This document shows, one piece after another, positions 40,875-51,932 of a DNA stretch of 64,000 bases. The DNA comes from Paenirhizobium naphthalenivorans (lineage in GTDB: Bacteria; Pseudomonadota; Alphaproteobacteria; Rhizobiales; Rhizobiaceae), in contig NZ_BJZP01000001.1 in the NCBI RefSeq assembly GCF_007992095.1, positions 186,001 through 250,000 of the forward strand, given 5' to 3'. Below the pieces are notes generated by a model. It did no database searches and was not told where the DNA came from. It saw only the letters and a program-made list of their open reading frames with translations. Positions within the stretch are counted from its first letter, which is position 1; each line of letters opens with the position of its first letter. Position numbers and translations under genes: made by a program.

Positions 40875-42003
40875 CAGGCGACAACCTTAACAACGGCGTG
40901 GCGATGGCGGTCATCAACGCCATGCAGCACCCGGTCATCATGGTCGATGCCGAGGGCCATATCAGCTTTGCCAATTGGGAGGCCGAGGCCTTCTTCGGCG
41001 CGAGCGCCAGCCATTTGGCGCGTCATCGCATTTCGACCTTCATCCCCTTCGGTAGTCCGCTGCTGGCCCTGATCGAGCAGGTGCGGGAGCGTCGGGCGCC
41101 GGTCAACGAATACCGTGTCGACCTCAGTTCGCCGCGGCTCGGTCAGGAAAAACTGGTCGATCTTTATGTGGCTCCGGTCCTCAGCCAGCCGGGCAGTGTC
41201 GTCGTCGTCCTGCAGGAACGCTCGATGGCCGACAAGATCGACCGGCAACTCACCCATCGCACGGCCGCGCGTTCGGTGACAGGTCTCGCCTCGATGCTGG
41301 CCCATGAGATCAAGAACCCGCTTTCGGGCATCCGCGGCGCCGCCCAGTTGCTGGAGACATCGGTGCCTGACGAGGACCGGCCGCTCACGCGGCTGATCTG
41401 CGACGAGACGGACCGCATCGTTTCGCTGGTCGACCGCATGGAGGTGTTTTCAGACGAGCGGCCGGTAGACCGCATCGCGGTCAACATTCATTCTGTCCTG
41501 GACCATGTGAAGGCGATCGCCAAGGCCGGCTTTGCCCGCAACATCCGCATTACCGAGAACTACGATCCGTCTTTGCCGGCGGTCTATGCCAATCGCGATC
41601 AACTCGTTCAGGTCTTCCTCAACCTGATCAAGAACTCGGCGGAGGCGATCGGCGACCGGCCTGACGGAGAAATACAGTTGACGACGGCCTATCGTCCCGG
41701 GATTCGCCTGTCTGTTGCCGGTTCGCGCGAGAAAATATCGCTGCCGCTCGAATTCTGCGTGCATGACAATGGTCCCGGTGTTCCCTCCGACCTGCTGCCA
41801 CATCTGTTCGATCCCTTCATTACCACCAAGACCAACGGCTCGGGTCTCGGTCTCGCGCTGGTCGCCAAGATCATCGACGGCCATGGCGGCATTGTCGAAT
41901 GTGAAAGCCAGGCCAACCGAACGACGTTTCGCGTGTTGATGCCCGTCTCCAAGGACATTGCGCTTGACGACACCTTTCCGGCGAAATCCACAGGAAGCAC
42001 CCG

Positions 42004-42007
<4 letters not shown>
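40871..42007 (+). CDS. ntrB: Nitrogen regulation sensor kinase/phosphatase NtrB
   Basis: Phosphorylates or dephosphorylates NtrC according to PII signalling of nitrogen status. 378 residues, soluble: PAS domain (about 10-115, [19 protein letters not shown]), dimerisation/phosphoacceptor domain with His145 in [20 protein letters not shown], and HATPase with N-box ([15 protein letters not shown]), the DNGPGVP box and the GSGLGLALV box. It overlaps dusB by four bases and ntrC by four bases, so three genes are translationally linked. Confidence 0.96.
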
Positions 42008-43455
<1,448 letters not shown>

Positions 43456-43591
43456 CATGGCAGAGGCCTACGTTGCATTTTCGCCACAATGCGTTGCTCA
43501 AAGAGCTCGAGGATCGTGACGTCGCGATCATCTTCGTCTGCGCGAAATCGGGGAAAAGCTCGTCATGCGCAGAGCGCGGGAGTTCTTTTTA

Positions 43592-45862
43592 ATGTTAAGG
43601 CAAGTAGCGGATTCCGCTGCCGATAGTGATCCCGCTTTGGCGCAGGATCGGCGTGCGTCCTTTGCGCTGCCGGGTCTGGCGCTCGCTGGCGGGGCTTTTG
43701 CCTGCGCAGTCTTTACGCTGCCGGTCCTGCTCGGCCTGACCTCGATCGAGCCGACCTCCAACGTTCTGATCGCCTCGGCGATTATCAATTCGCTGTTCAT
43801 CGTCGGTTTGATGTTCCTGATCGGTCGTGAAGTCACGCGTCTGATCAAGGCCCGGACCAAGGGCCGGGCGGCGGCCCGGCTTCATGTCCGGATTGTCGTG
43901 CTTTTCTCGATCGTCGCGATCACGCCGGCCATCCTGGTGGCGATTTTTGCCAGCATTACGCTGAATGTCGGTCTCGATCGCTGGTTTTCGATCCGCACCC
44001 AGTCCATCGTCTCCTCGTCGATGAACATCGCCCAAGCCTATATGCTGGAAAATGCCAGCTACCTGCAGGGTCAAACGGTGTCGATGGCCAATGACCTGGA
44101 AGGCAATCGCGCGCTCTTCTACCTTGACCGGACTGGTTTCGTGCAGCTGCTGACGCGTCAGGCGAAGGGGCGCGGCTTGCTGGGTGCCTTCCTGGTGCGC
44201 CAGGACGGCACTGCCATTACCCAGGCGGCGATCAGCACCGATAAGCCGCTGCCGGCGATCCCCAAGGATGCGCTGGAGAGCGCCGCAGCCGGTCAGCCGA
44301 CCCTCATCCCGCCGGGTGTGACCAACCTGGTCGGCGCGATCGTCAAACTCGATTCGATTTCCGGAACTTTCCTCTACACAATCCGCGCGGTTGATCCGAA
44401 GGTCATGGCCGCCATGCGTCTGATGGAGGACAATACGGCCGAGTACAAGGCGATGGAAGCGGGCCGCAAAACGCTGCAAATCGCCTTTGCCGTGCTTTAC
44501 CTCGGCTTCGCGCTGATCGTGCTCCTGGCGGCGATCTGGACGGCGATCGCGGTCGCCGACCGCATCGTTCGGCCGATTCGCCTGCTGATTGGTGCCGCCG
44601 ATGGCGTTGCCTCGGGCAATCTGAATGTCGTCGTTCCCGTGCGCGTCGTCGATGGCGACGTCGGCAGCCTGTCGCGCACCTTCAACAAGATGATTTCCCA
44701 GATCCGTACCCAGCGCGACGAGATCCTCGAGGCCAAGGATGAGGTCGATGACCGTCGCCGCTTCATAGAGGCGGTTCTTTCCGGTGTCACGGCGGCGGTG
44801 ATCGGCGTCGAAGACGACGGCGTCATCACCATCGTCAATCCGTCAGCTGAGTATTTCTTGGCGCTGCCGAGCGATGAACTGATCGGCAAGAGGTTGAACC
44901 TTGTGGCCCCCGAAGTCGACCGGGTGCTGTCGGAGGCGGCCGTGCGCCACCGCGGCGAATATCGCGAACAGATCAATTTGATTCGTGGCGGCAAGGAGCG
45001 GACGCTCAATGTCCAGGTGACGCGCGAGGAGACGCGCGGTTCCGCCGATTCCTACGTCATAACGCTCGACGACATCACCGATCTCGTGATCGCGCAGCGT
45101 TCGACGGCCTGGGCCGATGTGGCGCGTCGTATCGCCCATGAGATCAAGAATCCGCTCACCCCGATCCAGCTTTCGGCCGAGCGCCTGAAGCGGCGTTACG
45201 GAAAGCACATCGCCGAGGATGATCGTGCCGTGTTCGACCAGTGCACCGATACGATCGTACGCCAGGTCGAGGATATCGGTCGGATGGTCGATGAGTTTTC
45301 CGCCTTCGCCCGTATGCCGAAACCGGCAAAGCAGCGCTCCGATCTGCGGGATATTCTGCGCGACGCGGTTTTCTTGCGCGAGATGGGCAACCACGACGTC
45401 ACTTTCCTCCGGCGGTTCGGGGATGAGCCGCTCGAAGGCAGTTTTGACGCCCGCATGCTCGGCCAGGCGGTCGGCAATCTCATCAAGAACGCGGTCGAGT
45501 CGATCGAGGCTGTACCGCGGGAGGAACTGGGAGACGGTGGTAAGGTGCTGGTCACTTCCACCTTCGATCATGCGAATGATCGTTTCGTGGTCGACATAAT
45601 TGATAACGGACGCGGATTGCCGGTGGAAAACCGGCACCGCATCCTCGAGCCGTACATGACGATGCGCGACAAGGGCACCGGCCTTGGTCTTGCGATCGTC
45701 AAGAAGATTATCGAAGAACATGGTGGTCAGTTGGAGTTGCACGATGCACCTGCGGACTTCGACCGGGGCAGGGGCGCGATGATCCGCATCATTCTGCCGC
45801 GGCTCGAGGCCGCTGCCGCCATGGATACTGACAGCAACAGGGAAATGGTTCATGGCCTCTGA
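43592..45862 (+). CDS. ntrY: Transmembrane sensor kinase NtrY
   Basis: A 756-residue membrane histidine kinase partner of NtrX, implicated in nitrogen, redox and envelope responses in alphaproteobacteria. Two or three N-terminal membrane helices (about 20-105), a periplasmic sensor region (about 125-285), a further helix (about 290-312), HAMP (DRIVRPIRLLIGAADGVASGN), PAS (about 385-490), phosphoacceptor His516 in [17 protein letters not shown] and HATPase with DNGRGLP and GTGLGLAIV. GGGAG nine bases upstream favours ATG 43592; ATG 43565 in frame adds nine residues. It overlaps ntrX by 11 bases. Confidence 0.95.
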   Translation: MLRQVADSAADSDPALAQDRRASFALPGLALAGGAFACAVFTLPVLLGLTSIEPTSNVLIASAIINSLFIVGLMFLIGREVTRLIKARTKGRAAARLHVRIVVLFSIVAITPAILVAIFASITLNVGLDRWFSIRTQSIVSSSMNIAQAYMLENASYLQGQTVSMANDLEGNRALFYLDRTGFVQLLTRQAKGRGLLGAFLVRQDGTAITQAAISTDKPLPAIPKDALESAAAGQPTLIPPGVTNLVGAIVKLDSISGTFLYTIRAVDPKVMAAMRLMEDNTAEYKAMEAGRKTLQIAFAVLYLGFALIVLLAAIWTAIAVADRIVRPIRLLIGAADGVASGNLNVVVPVRVVDGDVGSLSRTFNKMISQIRTQRDEILEAKDEVDDRRRFIEAVLSGVTAAVIGVEDDGVITIVNPSAEYFLALPSDELIGKRLNLVAPEVDRVLSEAAVRHRGEYREQINLIRGGKERTLNVQVTREETRGSADSYVITLDDITDLVIAQRSTAWADVARRIAHEIKNPLTPIQLSAERLKRRYGKHIAEDDRAVFDQCTDTIVRQVEDIGRMVDEFSAFARMPKPAKQRSDLRDILRDAVFLREMGNHDVTFLRRFGDEPLEGSFDARMLGQAVGNLIKNAVESIEAVPREELGDGGKVLVTSTFDHANDRFVVDIIDNGRGLPVENRHRILEPYMTMRDKGTGLGLAIVKKIIEEHGGQLELHDAPADFDRGRGAMIRIILPRLEAAAAMDTDSNREMVHGL

Positions 45863-47216
45863 TATTCTGGTAGTCGACGACGAGGAGGATATCCGCGAGA
45901 TCGTATCGGGTATCTTGAGCGACGAGGGGCACGAGACCCGCACGGCCCACGATGCCGATAGTGCACTCGCAGCGATCTCCGACCGCGTTCCGCGTCTTGT
46001 CTTCCTCGACATCTGGATGCAGGGCAGCCGGCTCGACGGCCTTGCTTTGCTCGACGAAATCAAGGGCCGGCACCCCGACCTTCCGGTGGTGATGATCTCC
46101 GGTCACGGCAATGTCGAGACGGCGGTTTCGGCCATCAAGCGCGGCGCCTTCGACTTCATCGAAAAGCCGTTCAAGGCGGACCGTCTGATTCTGATCGCCG
46201 AACGAGCTCTGGAGAATTCCAAGCTCAAGCGCGAGGTCAACGAACTAAAGAGACGCACGGGTGACGCCGCCGAATTGGTCGGCACGTCGGTCGCCGTGTC
46301 GCAACTGCGCCAGACGATCGAAAAGGTCGCGCCGACCAACAGCCGAATCATGATTTTCGGACCGTCCGGAGCGGGCAAGGAACTGGTCGCACGGATGATC
46401 CACAAGCGGTCCAGCCGCGTGACGGGTCCGTTTGTTGCGCTCAATGCCGCGACGATCACGCCTGATCGCATGGAGGTAGCACTCTTCGGCACGGAGGGAG
46501 CGCCTGGCCAGCCGCGCCGTATCGGGGCGCTTGAAGAGGCGCATCGGGGCATTCTCTACCTTGACGAGATCGGCGAAATGCCGCGCGAGACGCAGAACAA
46601 GATCCTGCGTGTGCTGGTCGAGCAGCAGTTCGAGCGGGTCGGCGGTTCGAAACGCGTCAAAGTGGACGTGAGGATCATTTCGTCGTCGGCTTACAATCTT
46701 GAAAGTCAGATCGCCGAGGGCCGGTTCCGCGAGGATCTGTTCCACCGTCTGGCCGTCGTTCCGGTGAAGGTTCCGGCGCTGGCCGAGCGGCGTGAGGACA
46801 TTCCCTTCCTGGTCGATATGTTCATGAGACAGATTTCCGAGCAGGCCGGTATTCGCCCGCGCAAGATCGGCGAAGATGCCATGGCGGTGTTGCAAGCCAA
46901 CGACTGGCCCGGCAACATCCGGCAGTTGCGCAACAATATCGAACGCTTGATGATTCTCGCGCAGAGCGACAATGCCGAGATGCATATCACGGCGGAAATG
47001 CTGCCGCAGGATCTCTCGGAAATGCTGCCGAAGATCTCGGCCCGCAACGATACCCACATCATGACGCTTCCATTGCGGGAAGCGCGCGAAATGTTCGAGC
47101 GCGACTATCTGATCGCCCAGATCAACCGGTTCGGCGGCAACATTTCGCGCACGGCGGAATTTGTCGGTATGGAGCGCTCTGCCCTCCATCGCAAACTCAA
47201 ATCGCTTGGCGTATAA
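45852..47216 (+). CDS. ntrX: Response regulator NtrX
   Basis: A 454-residue NtrC-like regulator paired with NtrY. Receiver (1-120, phospho-Asp53 in LVFLDIWM), AAA+ domain with Walker A GPSGAGKE and Walker B ILYLDEIG, and a C-terminal Fis-like helix-turn-helix (NISRTAEFVGMERSALHRKLKSLGV). The GAFTGA loop that touches sigma-54 is missing: where NtrC has it, this protein reads GTEGAPGQPRR. It is therefore unlikely to activate sigma-54 promoters in the standard way. Overlap with ntrY indicates coupled translation. Confidence 0.96.
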   Translation: MASDILVVDDEEDIREIVSGILSDEGHETRTAHDADSALAAISDRVPRLVFLDIWMQGSRLDGLALLDEIKGRHPDLPVVMISGHGNVETAVSAIKRGAFDFIEKPFKADRLILIAERALENSKLKREVNELKRRTGDAAELVGTSVAVSQLRQTIEKVAPTNSRIMIFGPSGAGKELVARMIHKRSSRVTGPFVALNAATITPDRMEVALFGTEGAPGQPRRIGALEEAHRGILYLDEIGEMPRETQNKILRVLVEQQFERVGGSKRVKVDVRIISSSAYNLESQIAEGRFREDLFHRLAVVPVKVPALAERREDIPFLVDMFMRQISEQAGIRPRKIGEDAMAVLQANDWPGNIRQLRNNIERLMILAQSDNAEMHITAEMLPQDLSEMLPKISARNDTHIMTLPLREAREMFERDYLIAQINRFGGNISRTAEFVGMERSALHRKLKSLGV

Positions 47217-47279
47217 GAGGCTCAAGGGGCCGGACGGGAAGGCCCCGCATCCGGTCCACTCTTCTTTGAAAGAGCATTC

Positions 47280-48656
47280 ATGAAAGTCATTATCTGCGGG
47301 GCAGGACAGGTCGGCTACGGTATCGCGGAGCGGCTGTCCCAGGAAGACAACGACGTGTCGGTCATCGATACCTCGGCCTCGCTGGTCAACCATATCACCG
47401 AGACGCTCGACGTGCGTGGTTATGTCGGCCACGGAGCGCATCCGGATATGCTTGCCAAGGCCGGCGCCGACCAGGCGGACATGATTATCGCGGTCACGCT
47501 TTACGACGAAGTCAACATTGTCGCCTGCGAGGTGGCGCACGCATTGTTTTCTGTGCCGACAAAGATCGCCCGCATTCGCGCGCAGAACTATCTCAGGCCC
47601 GAATACGCCGACCTGTTCAGCCGGCAGAACATGTCGATCGACGTGACGATCTCGCCCGAGATCGAAGTCGGCAAGATGGTGCTGCGCCGCATCTCTTTCC
47701 CCGGCGCCACGGATATCGTTCGCTTTGCCGACGACCACATCACCATGGTGGCGATCGAGTGCATGGAAGACTGCCCGGTTCTCAACACGCCATTGCAGCA
47801 ATTGAGCCAGCTCTTTCCCGACCTGATGGCCACTGTCACGGCGATCTATCGCAACGGCCGGCTTATCGTGGTGCGCTCGTCCGACCAGTTGCTGGTTGGC
47901 GACCTCGCCTATGTGATCTGCCAGCGCGACCATACGCGCCGTACGCTCGGCCTGTTCGGCCATGAGGAACAGGAAGCGGGCCGACTGGTGATCGCCGGCT
48001 GCGGCAATATCGGCTATTATGTCGCTCGTGCGATCGGCGACGTTCAGCCCAAGACCAAGGTGAAGATCATCGAGAACGACGGGGAGCGTGCGGTTTTGGT
48101 CTCCGACAAGCTCCGCAATGCGATCGTGCTACACGGCTCGGCGCTCGACCAGAACATATTGCAGCAGGCGGACATCCAGGATGCTGACCTGATGGTGACG
48201 CTGACCAACAGCGACCAGACGAATATCCTGAGCGCGGCCATGGCCAAGCGCATGGGCTGCAAGTCCGGCATGGTGCTGATCAACAATCCGAGCTTCCAGG
48301 ACCTCACCCACGCCATCGGCATTGATCATCATATCAATCCGCGTGCCGTGACGATCTCCCGCGTTCTGCAGCATGTCCGCAAGGGGCGCATTCGTTCCGT
48401 CTATGCGGTGCAGAAAGGTATGGCCGAGGTGATCGAGGCGGAAGCGCTGGAAACCTCGCCGCTGGTCGGGGTGGCGTTCCGCGACCTGAATCTGCCGGCG
48501 GGCATTCGCATCGGCGCGGTCTTCCGCGACGGCATGGTGCTGAGGCCTAACGGCGACCTCAAGATCAAGGCCAAGGATCGGGTCGTGCTGTTCGCCAGCG
48601 CCGAAGCCGTGCGTGACGTCGAACAGATGTTCCGCGTTTCGATCCAGTATTTCTAG
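47280..48656 (+). CDS. trkA: Trk potassium-uptake protein TrkA
   Basis: A 458-residue cytoplasmic NAD(H)-binding regulator of Trk potassium channels. Two RCK halves: residues 1-about 215 (VIICGAGQVGYGIAERLSQEDNDVSVID with a Rossmann GxGxxG, then a TrkA-C domain) and about 230-458 (RLVIAGCGNIGYYVARAI, then a second TrkA-C domain ending KDRVVLFASAEAVRDVEQMF). It follows ntrX by 63 bp, the usual rhizobial position. No TrkH/TrkG channel gene is in the window. Confidence 0.96.
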   Translation: MKVIICGAGQVGYGIAERLSQEDNDVSVIDTSASLVNHITETLDVRGYVGHGAHPDMLAKAGADQADMIIAVTLYDEVNIVACEVAHALFSVPTKIARIRAQNYLRPEYADLFSRQNMSIDVTISPEIEVGKMVLRRISFPGATDIVRFADDHITMVAIECMEDCPVLNTPLQQLSQLFPDLMATVTAIYRNGRLIVVRSSDQLLVGDLAYVICQRDHTRRTLGLFGHEEQEAGRLVIAGCGNIGYYVARAIGDVQPKTKVKIIENDGERAVLVSDKLRNAIVLHGSALDQNILQQADIQDADLMVTLTNSDQTNILSAAMAKRMGCKSGMVLINNPSFQDLTHAIGIDHHINPRAVTISRVLQHVRKGRIRSVYAVQKGMAEVIEAEALETSPLVGVAFRDLNLPAGIRIGAVFRDGMVLRPNGDLKIKAKDRVVLFASAEAVRDVEQMFRVSIQYF

Positions 48657-48678
48657 AACAGAGAAGTCTGAGGCGCAT

Positions 48679-49542
48679 ATGCCGAGAATTGCCTATGTCA
48701 ATGGTCGCTACCTGCCGCATAGCGCGGCCGGCGTGCATATCGAGGATCGCGGTTACCAGTTCGCCGACGGCGTCTATGAGGTCTGCGAGATCCGCCACGG
48801 GATTATCGTCGACCTGACCCGCCATCTCGACCGCCTTGACCGCTCACTCGCGGAGATCCGGATCCCGTCGCCGATGTCGCGTAAGGCTCTGACCGGTATC
48901 ATCCGCGAGGTCGCCCGGCGCAACCGCGTGCGTAACGGCCTGTTCTACCTGCAGGTGACGCGCGGCGAAGCGCGGCGCGACCACGTGTTTCCCGCACCGG
49001 ATACGGCGCCCTCGCTGGTAATTACCGCCAAGAGCACCGATCCGAAGGTTATCGCGGCGAAGAATGCCAAGGGGCTGAGGGCGGTCACCGTTCCTGACAA
49101 CCGCTGGGACCGTGTCGACATCAAGACGGTCGGACTTCTGCCTAATGTGCTCGCCCGACAGGCAGCCAAGGAGGCCGGTGCCCAGGAGGCAATTTATGTC
49201 GATGCGCGAGGCATGGTGACAGAAGGGGCGGCGACCAACGTTTGGATCGTCGATCGCGATGGCAATCTGGTCACCCGTCCGGCCGAACACGGCATCCTCA
49301 GGGGCATTACCCGGACGACGCTGATGGATGTGGCGCGGACGCTTTCGCTACCGGTCGTGGAGCGGGAATTCTCGCGTGACGAGATGCTTGCCGCCCGCGA
49401 AGTGTTCATCACGGCGGCGACCAGCATTTGCCTTCCAGTCGTCGAAATCGATGGACAGACCATCGGAAACGGCCACCCCGGCACATTTTCGGAGAAAATC
49501 CGGTCCGCCTTTTTCGACGTTGCGGAAAAGACGGTGATTTGA
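48679..49542 (+). CDS. dat: D-amino acid aminotransferase (class IV PLP enzyme)
   Basis: Transfers amino groups between D-amino acids and 2-oxo acids, useful for making D-Ala or D-Glu for peptidoglycan. 287 residues, fold-type IV: YVNGRYLPHSAAGVHIEDRGYQFADGVYEV, the Schiff-base Lys in VDIKTVGLLPNVLARQAAKEAGA, and EGAATNVWIVDRDG with the phosphate-binding turn, then HGILRGITR. Branched-chain aminotransferase or aminodeoxychorismate lyase are alternatives, but the motif set and place after trkA favour Dat. ATG 48679 is 22 bp after trkA. Confidence 0.85.
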   Translation: MPRIAYVNGRYLPHSAAGVHIEDRGYQFADGVYEVCEIRHGIIVDLTRHLDRLDRSLAEIRIPSPMSRKALTGIIREVARRNRVRNGLFYLQVTRGEARRDHVFPAPDTAPSLVITAKSTDPKVIAAKNAKGLRAVTVPDNRWDRVDIKTVGLLPNVLARQAAKEAGAQEAIYVDARGMVTEGAATNVWIVDRDGNLVTRPAEHGILRGITRTTLMDVARTLSLPVVEREFSRDEMLAAREVFITAATSICLPVVEIDGQTIGNGHPGTFSEKIRSAFFDVAEKTVI

Positions 49543-49546
49543 TACC

Positions 49547-49595
49547 ACCTTTCGGATAAAGGGCTTGCAAGGGACAATCCCTACCTTTCTGATAA
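49547..49595 (+). repeat. Imperfect direct repeat upstream of hfq
   Basis: ACCTTTCGGATAA (49547-49559) and ACCTTTCTGATAA (49583-49595) differ at one base and start 36 bp apart, in the dat-hfq gap. The copies may each contain a -10-like GATAA or mark a regulator site. Confidence 0.35.
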
Positions 49596-49652
49596 GCTTG
49601 AACAATAATTACACCGGCACAAAAGGCCGGCAAAAAAGAAAGAAGCGGCGCC

Positions 49653-49904
49653 ATGGCGGAACGTTCTCAGAACCTGCAGGATCTATTTCTCAACACCGTA
49701 CGCAAGCAGAAGATCTCGCTGACGATCTTTCTGATCAACGGCGTGAAGCTGACGGGCGTGGTTACGTCCTTCGATAATTTCTGCGTCCTGCTGCGCCGCG
49801 ACGGCCATTCGCAGCTCGTCTACAAGCACGCCATCTCGACCATCATGCCGGGCCAGCCGATGCAGATGTTCGAAAGCGAAGAGACCTCTTCGTCACAGGA
49901 TTGA
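49653..49904 (+). CDS. hfq: RNA chaperone Hfq
   Basis: Hexameric RNA chaperone that pairs small RNAs with mRNAs. 83 residues: Sm1 motif region ([42 protein letters not shown]) and Sm2 ([13 protein letters not shown]), with Gln at the start of helix 1 (residue 6-8 region) and the rim/loop residues conserved; the C-terminal tail is short, as in other alphaproteobacteria. Its position before hflX is conserved. The 110-bp gap upstream likely holds its promoter. Confidence 0.98.
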   Translation: MAERSQNLQDLFLNTVRKQKISLTIFLINGVKLTGVVTSFDNFCVLLRRDGHSQLVYKHAISTIMPGQPMQMFESEETSSSQD

Positions 49905-49971
49905 AGCCATAACCACCAGAGACACGAAAAACGAATCGATCATCCCGGAGGACGAAAAGCCCCGGGATGAT

Positions 49972-51312
49972 ATGTGTGCTGTCGTCATCGTTCCTGTCCT
50001 CAAGCCGGGACGAAATCCCGCGCCTGCGGCAGGTTCCGATGTCGTCGTTGCTCCGAGCCGTTCCAATGAGGCCCGCCTGGAAGAGGCGATCGGTCTTGCC
50101 CGCGCGATCGACCTGACGATCGCCGAAGGCCTGATCGTGCCGGTCAACCAGCCGCGCCCCGCCACCTTGTTCGGCAGCGGCAAAATCGCCGAGATCGGTG
50201 AAAAGCTCGACCAGCACAATGCCGGTCTGGTTATTGTCGACCATCCGCTGACGCCGGTGCAGCAACGCAACCTAGAGAAGGAATGGAACGCCAAGGTCAT
50301 CGACCGGACGGGCCTGATTCTCGAGATCTTCGGCCGGCGCGCCTCCACCAAGGAAGGCACGCTACAGGTCGAGCTTGCTCATCTCAACTACCAGAAGGGC
50401 CGGCTGGTTCGCTCCTGGACGCACCTTGAACGCCAGCGCGGTGGCGCGGGCTTCATGGGCGGTCCGGGTGAAACCCAAATCGAAGCCGACCGTCGTATGC
50501 TGCAGGACAAGATCATCAAGCTGGAGCGTGAGCTTGAGCAGGTGGTGCGGACCCGGCAATTGCACCGCGCCAAGCGCCGCAAGGTGCCGCATCCGATCGT
50601 GGCGCTGGTCGGCTATACCAATGCCGGCAAGTCGACCCTGTTCAACCGGATCACCGGGGCGGGGGTGCTGGCGGAGGACATGCTGTTTGCCACGCTCGAT
50701 CCGACGCTGCGTCGGATGAAGCTCCCGCATGGCCGCACCGTCATCCTGTCCGATACCGTCGGTTTCATCTCCGACCTGCCAACGCATCTGGTCGCGGCGT
50801 TCCGCGCCACGCTCGAAGAGGTGTTGGAGGCCGACCTCATCCTGCATGTGCGCGACATGTCGGATCCGGACAATGCTGCCCAGTCGTCCGACGTTCTGCG
50901 CATCCTTTCCGACCTTGGGATCGACGATAAGGAGAAGTCCGAACGCATTATCGAGATCTGGAACAAGATCGATAGGCTGGATCCAGAGACCCATGACGCG
51001 CTCATCCAGAAGGCGGCGACGCGCGACAACGTCATGACCGTATCCGCGATCAGCGGCGAGGGTGTCGATGAGCTTCTCGACGTGATCTCGCAGCGGCTGT
51101 CCGGCGTCCTGACCGAAGCGACGATCGTCATCCCGTCGAATAAGCAGTCGCTGATCTCCTGGGCCTATGAGAACGCCGTGGTCGATGGACGTCAGGACAA
51201 TGAGGACGGCTCCGTCAGCCTCGACGTCCGGCTGACCGCCCGCCAGGCGGATGAGTTGGAGCGCAAGCTCGGCGGCGGGCAGAAGGCGGAGAAGGAAGAC
51301 TGGGAGCGGTAA
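49972..51312 (+). CDS. hflX: GTPase HflX
   Basis: A 446-residue ribosome-associated GTPase that splits stalled or stressed ribosomes. N-terminal HflX domain (LEEAIGLARAIDL, QPRPATLFGSGKIAEIGE, the coiled coil around 160-195), then the G domain with G1 GYTNAGKSTLFN, G3 DTVGFI and G4 NKID, and a C-terminal domain. The frame is open for 20 or more codons upstream of ATG 49972, back towards hfq, but contains no normal start codon, so ATG 49972 is used. It follows hfq by 67 bp and is probably in the same transcript. Confidence 0.95.
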   Translation: MCAVVIVPVLKPGRNPAPAAGSDVVVAPSRSNEARLEEAIGLARAIDLTIAEGLIVPVNQPRPATLFGSGKIAEIGEKLDQHNAGLVIVDHPLTPVQQRNLEKEWNAKVIDRTGLILEIFGRRASTKEGTLQVELAHLNYQKGRLVRSWTHLERQRGGAGFMGGPGETQIEADRRMLQDKIIKLERELEQVVRTRQLHRAKRRKVPHPIVALVGYTNAGKSTLFNRITGAGVLAEDMLFATLDPTLRRMKLPHGRTVILSDTVGFISDLPTHLVAAFRATLEEVLEADLILHVRDMSDPDNAAQSSDVLRILSDLGIDDKEKSERIIEIWNKIDRLDPETHDALIQKAATRDNVMTVSAISGEGVDELLDVISQRLSGVLTEATIVIPSNKQSLISWAYENAVVDGRQDNEDGSVSLDVRLTARQADELERKLGGGQKAEKEDWER

Positions 51313-51321
51313 GGTGAACGG

Positions 51322-51852
51322 TTAGCCGTCGCTGGCTCGCATCTCGCGAGGCAGGTGCCGGTAAACAAGATCTCGCGGCTCCGGTCTTTTGGCTTGTGAG
51401 TCTGGAAAGCCGCCAAGGCGCTCCGCAACGGCGATGGACGCCGTATTGTTCGGGTCGATATAGCTCACCAGCGACGGCAAGTTCAGCGTTTCTATAGCCC
51501 AATCACGTAAAAGCGCGGCGGCTTCAGCGGCATAGCCGTTGCCCTCATATCCCTCGTAAAGCATCCAGCCAATTTCATGCTCGGGAAACAGCGGGCCATG
51601 GTTGAGGCCGACTTGGCCAACGCAGACTCGATTGTCGTTTCGTTCGATCATCAGGGCTCCGTGCCCAAACAGCGGCCACTGTGCCACATCATGACAAAAC
51701 ATGCCCCATGCCTGCTGCAGGGTGAATGGTCCGCCTAGTCCAGCGGATCGCGGCGAACTCATAAAATCGGCATAAGCCTGGAAATCGTCGAACACTGGAG
51801 CGCGAAGCAGTAGGCGGTCGCTTTTTATGACTGGGGGTTCAGCAGACTGCAT
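51322..51852 (-). CDS. GNAT-family N-acetyltransferase (RimJ/RimL-like)
   Basis: A 176-residue GCN5-related acetyltransferase. It begins in the RimJ/RimL style (IKSDRLLLRAPVFDDFQAYADFMSS) and has the acetyl-CoA-binding region EIGWMLYEGYEGNGYAAEAAALLRDWA followed by SYIDPNNTASIAVAERLGG. The acceptor is unknown: protein N-termini or small molecules are both possible. It converges with hflX, nine bases between the stops, and lies 80 bp after mazG on the same strand, so it may be co-transcribed with mazG. Confidence 0.85.
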   Translation of the reverse strand: MQSAEPPVIKSDRLLLRAPVFDDFQAYADFMSSPRSAGLGGPFTLQQAWGMFCHDVAQWPLFGHGALMIERNDNRVCVGQVGLNHGPLFPEHEIGWMLYEGYEGNGYAAEAAALLRDWAIETLNLPSLVSYIDPNNTASIAVAERLGGFPDSQAKRPEPRDLVYRHLPREMRASDG

Positions 51853-51932
51853 GGTCTTCCTATTTGCTCCGGCAGATGGGCTTGCTTCTGGGGCGACGCC
51901 AATCCGAAAGTCGGCATGACAACAGCAGGTCC

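Noticed and set aside
48323..48338. TTGATCATCATATCAA in trkA, resembling an FNR site.
   Set aside because: Its half-sites are six bases apart, not four, and it is inside a coding region far from any start.
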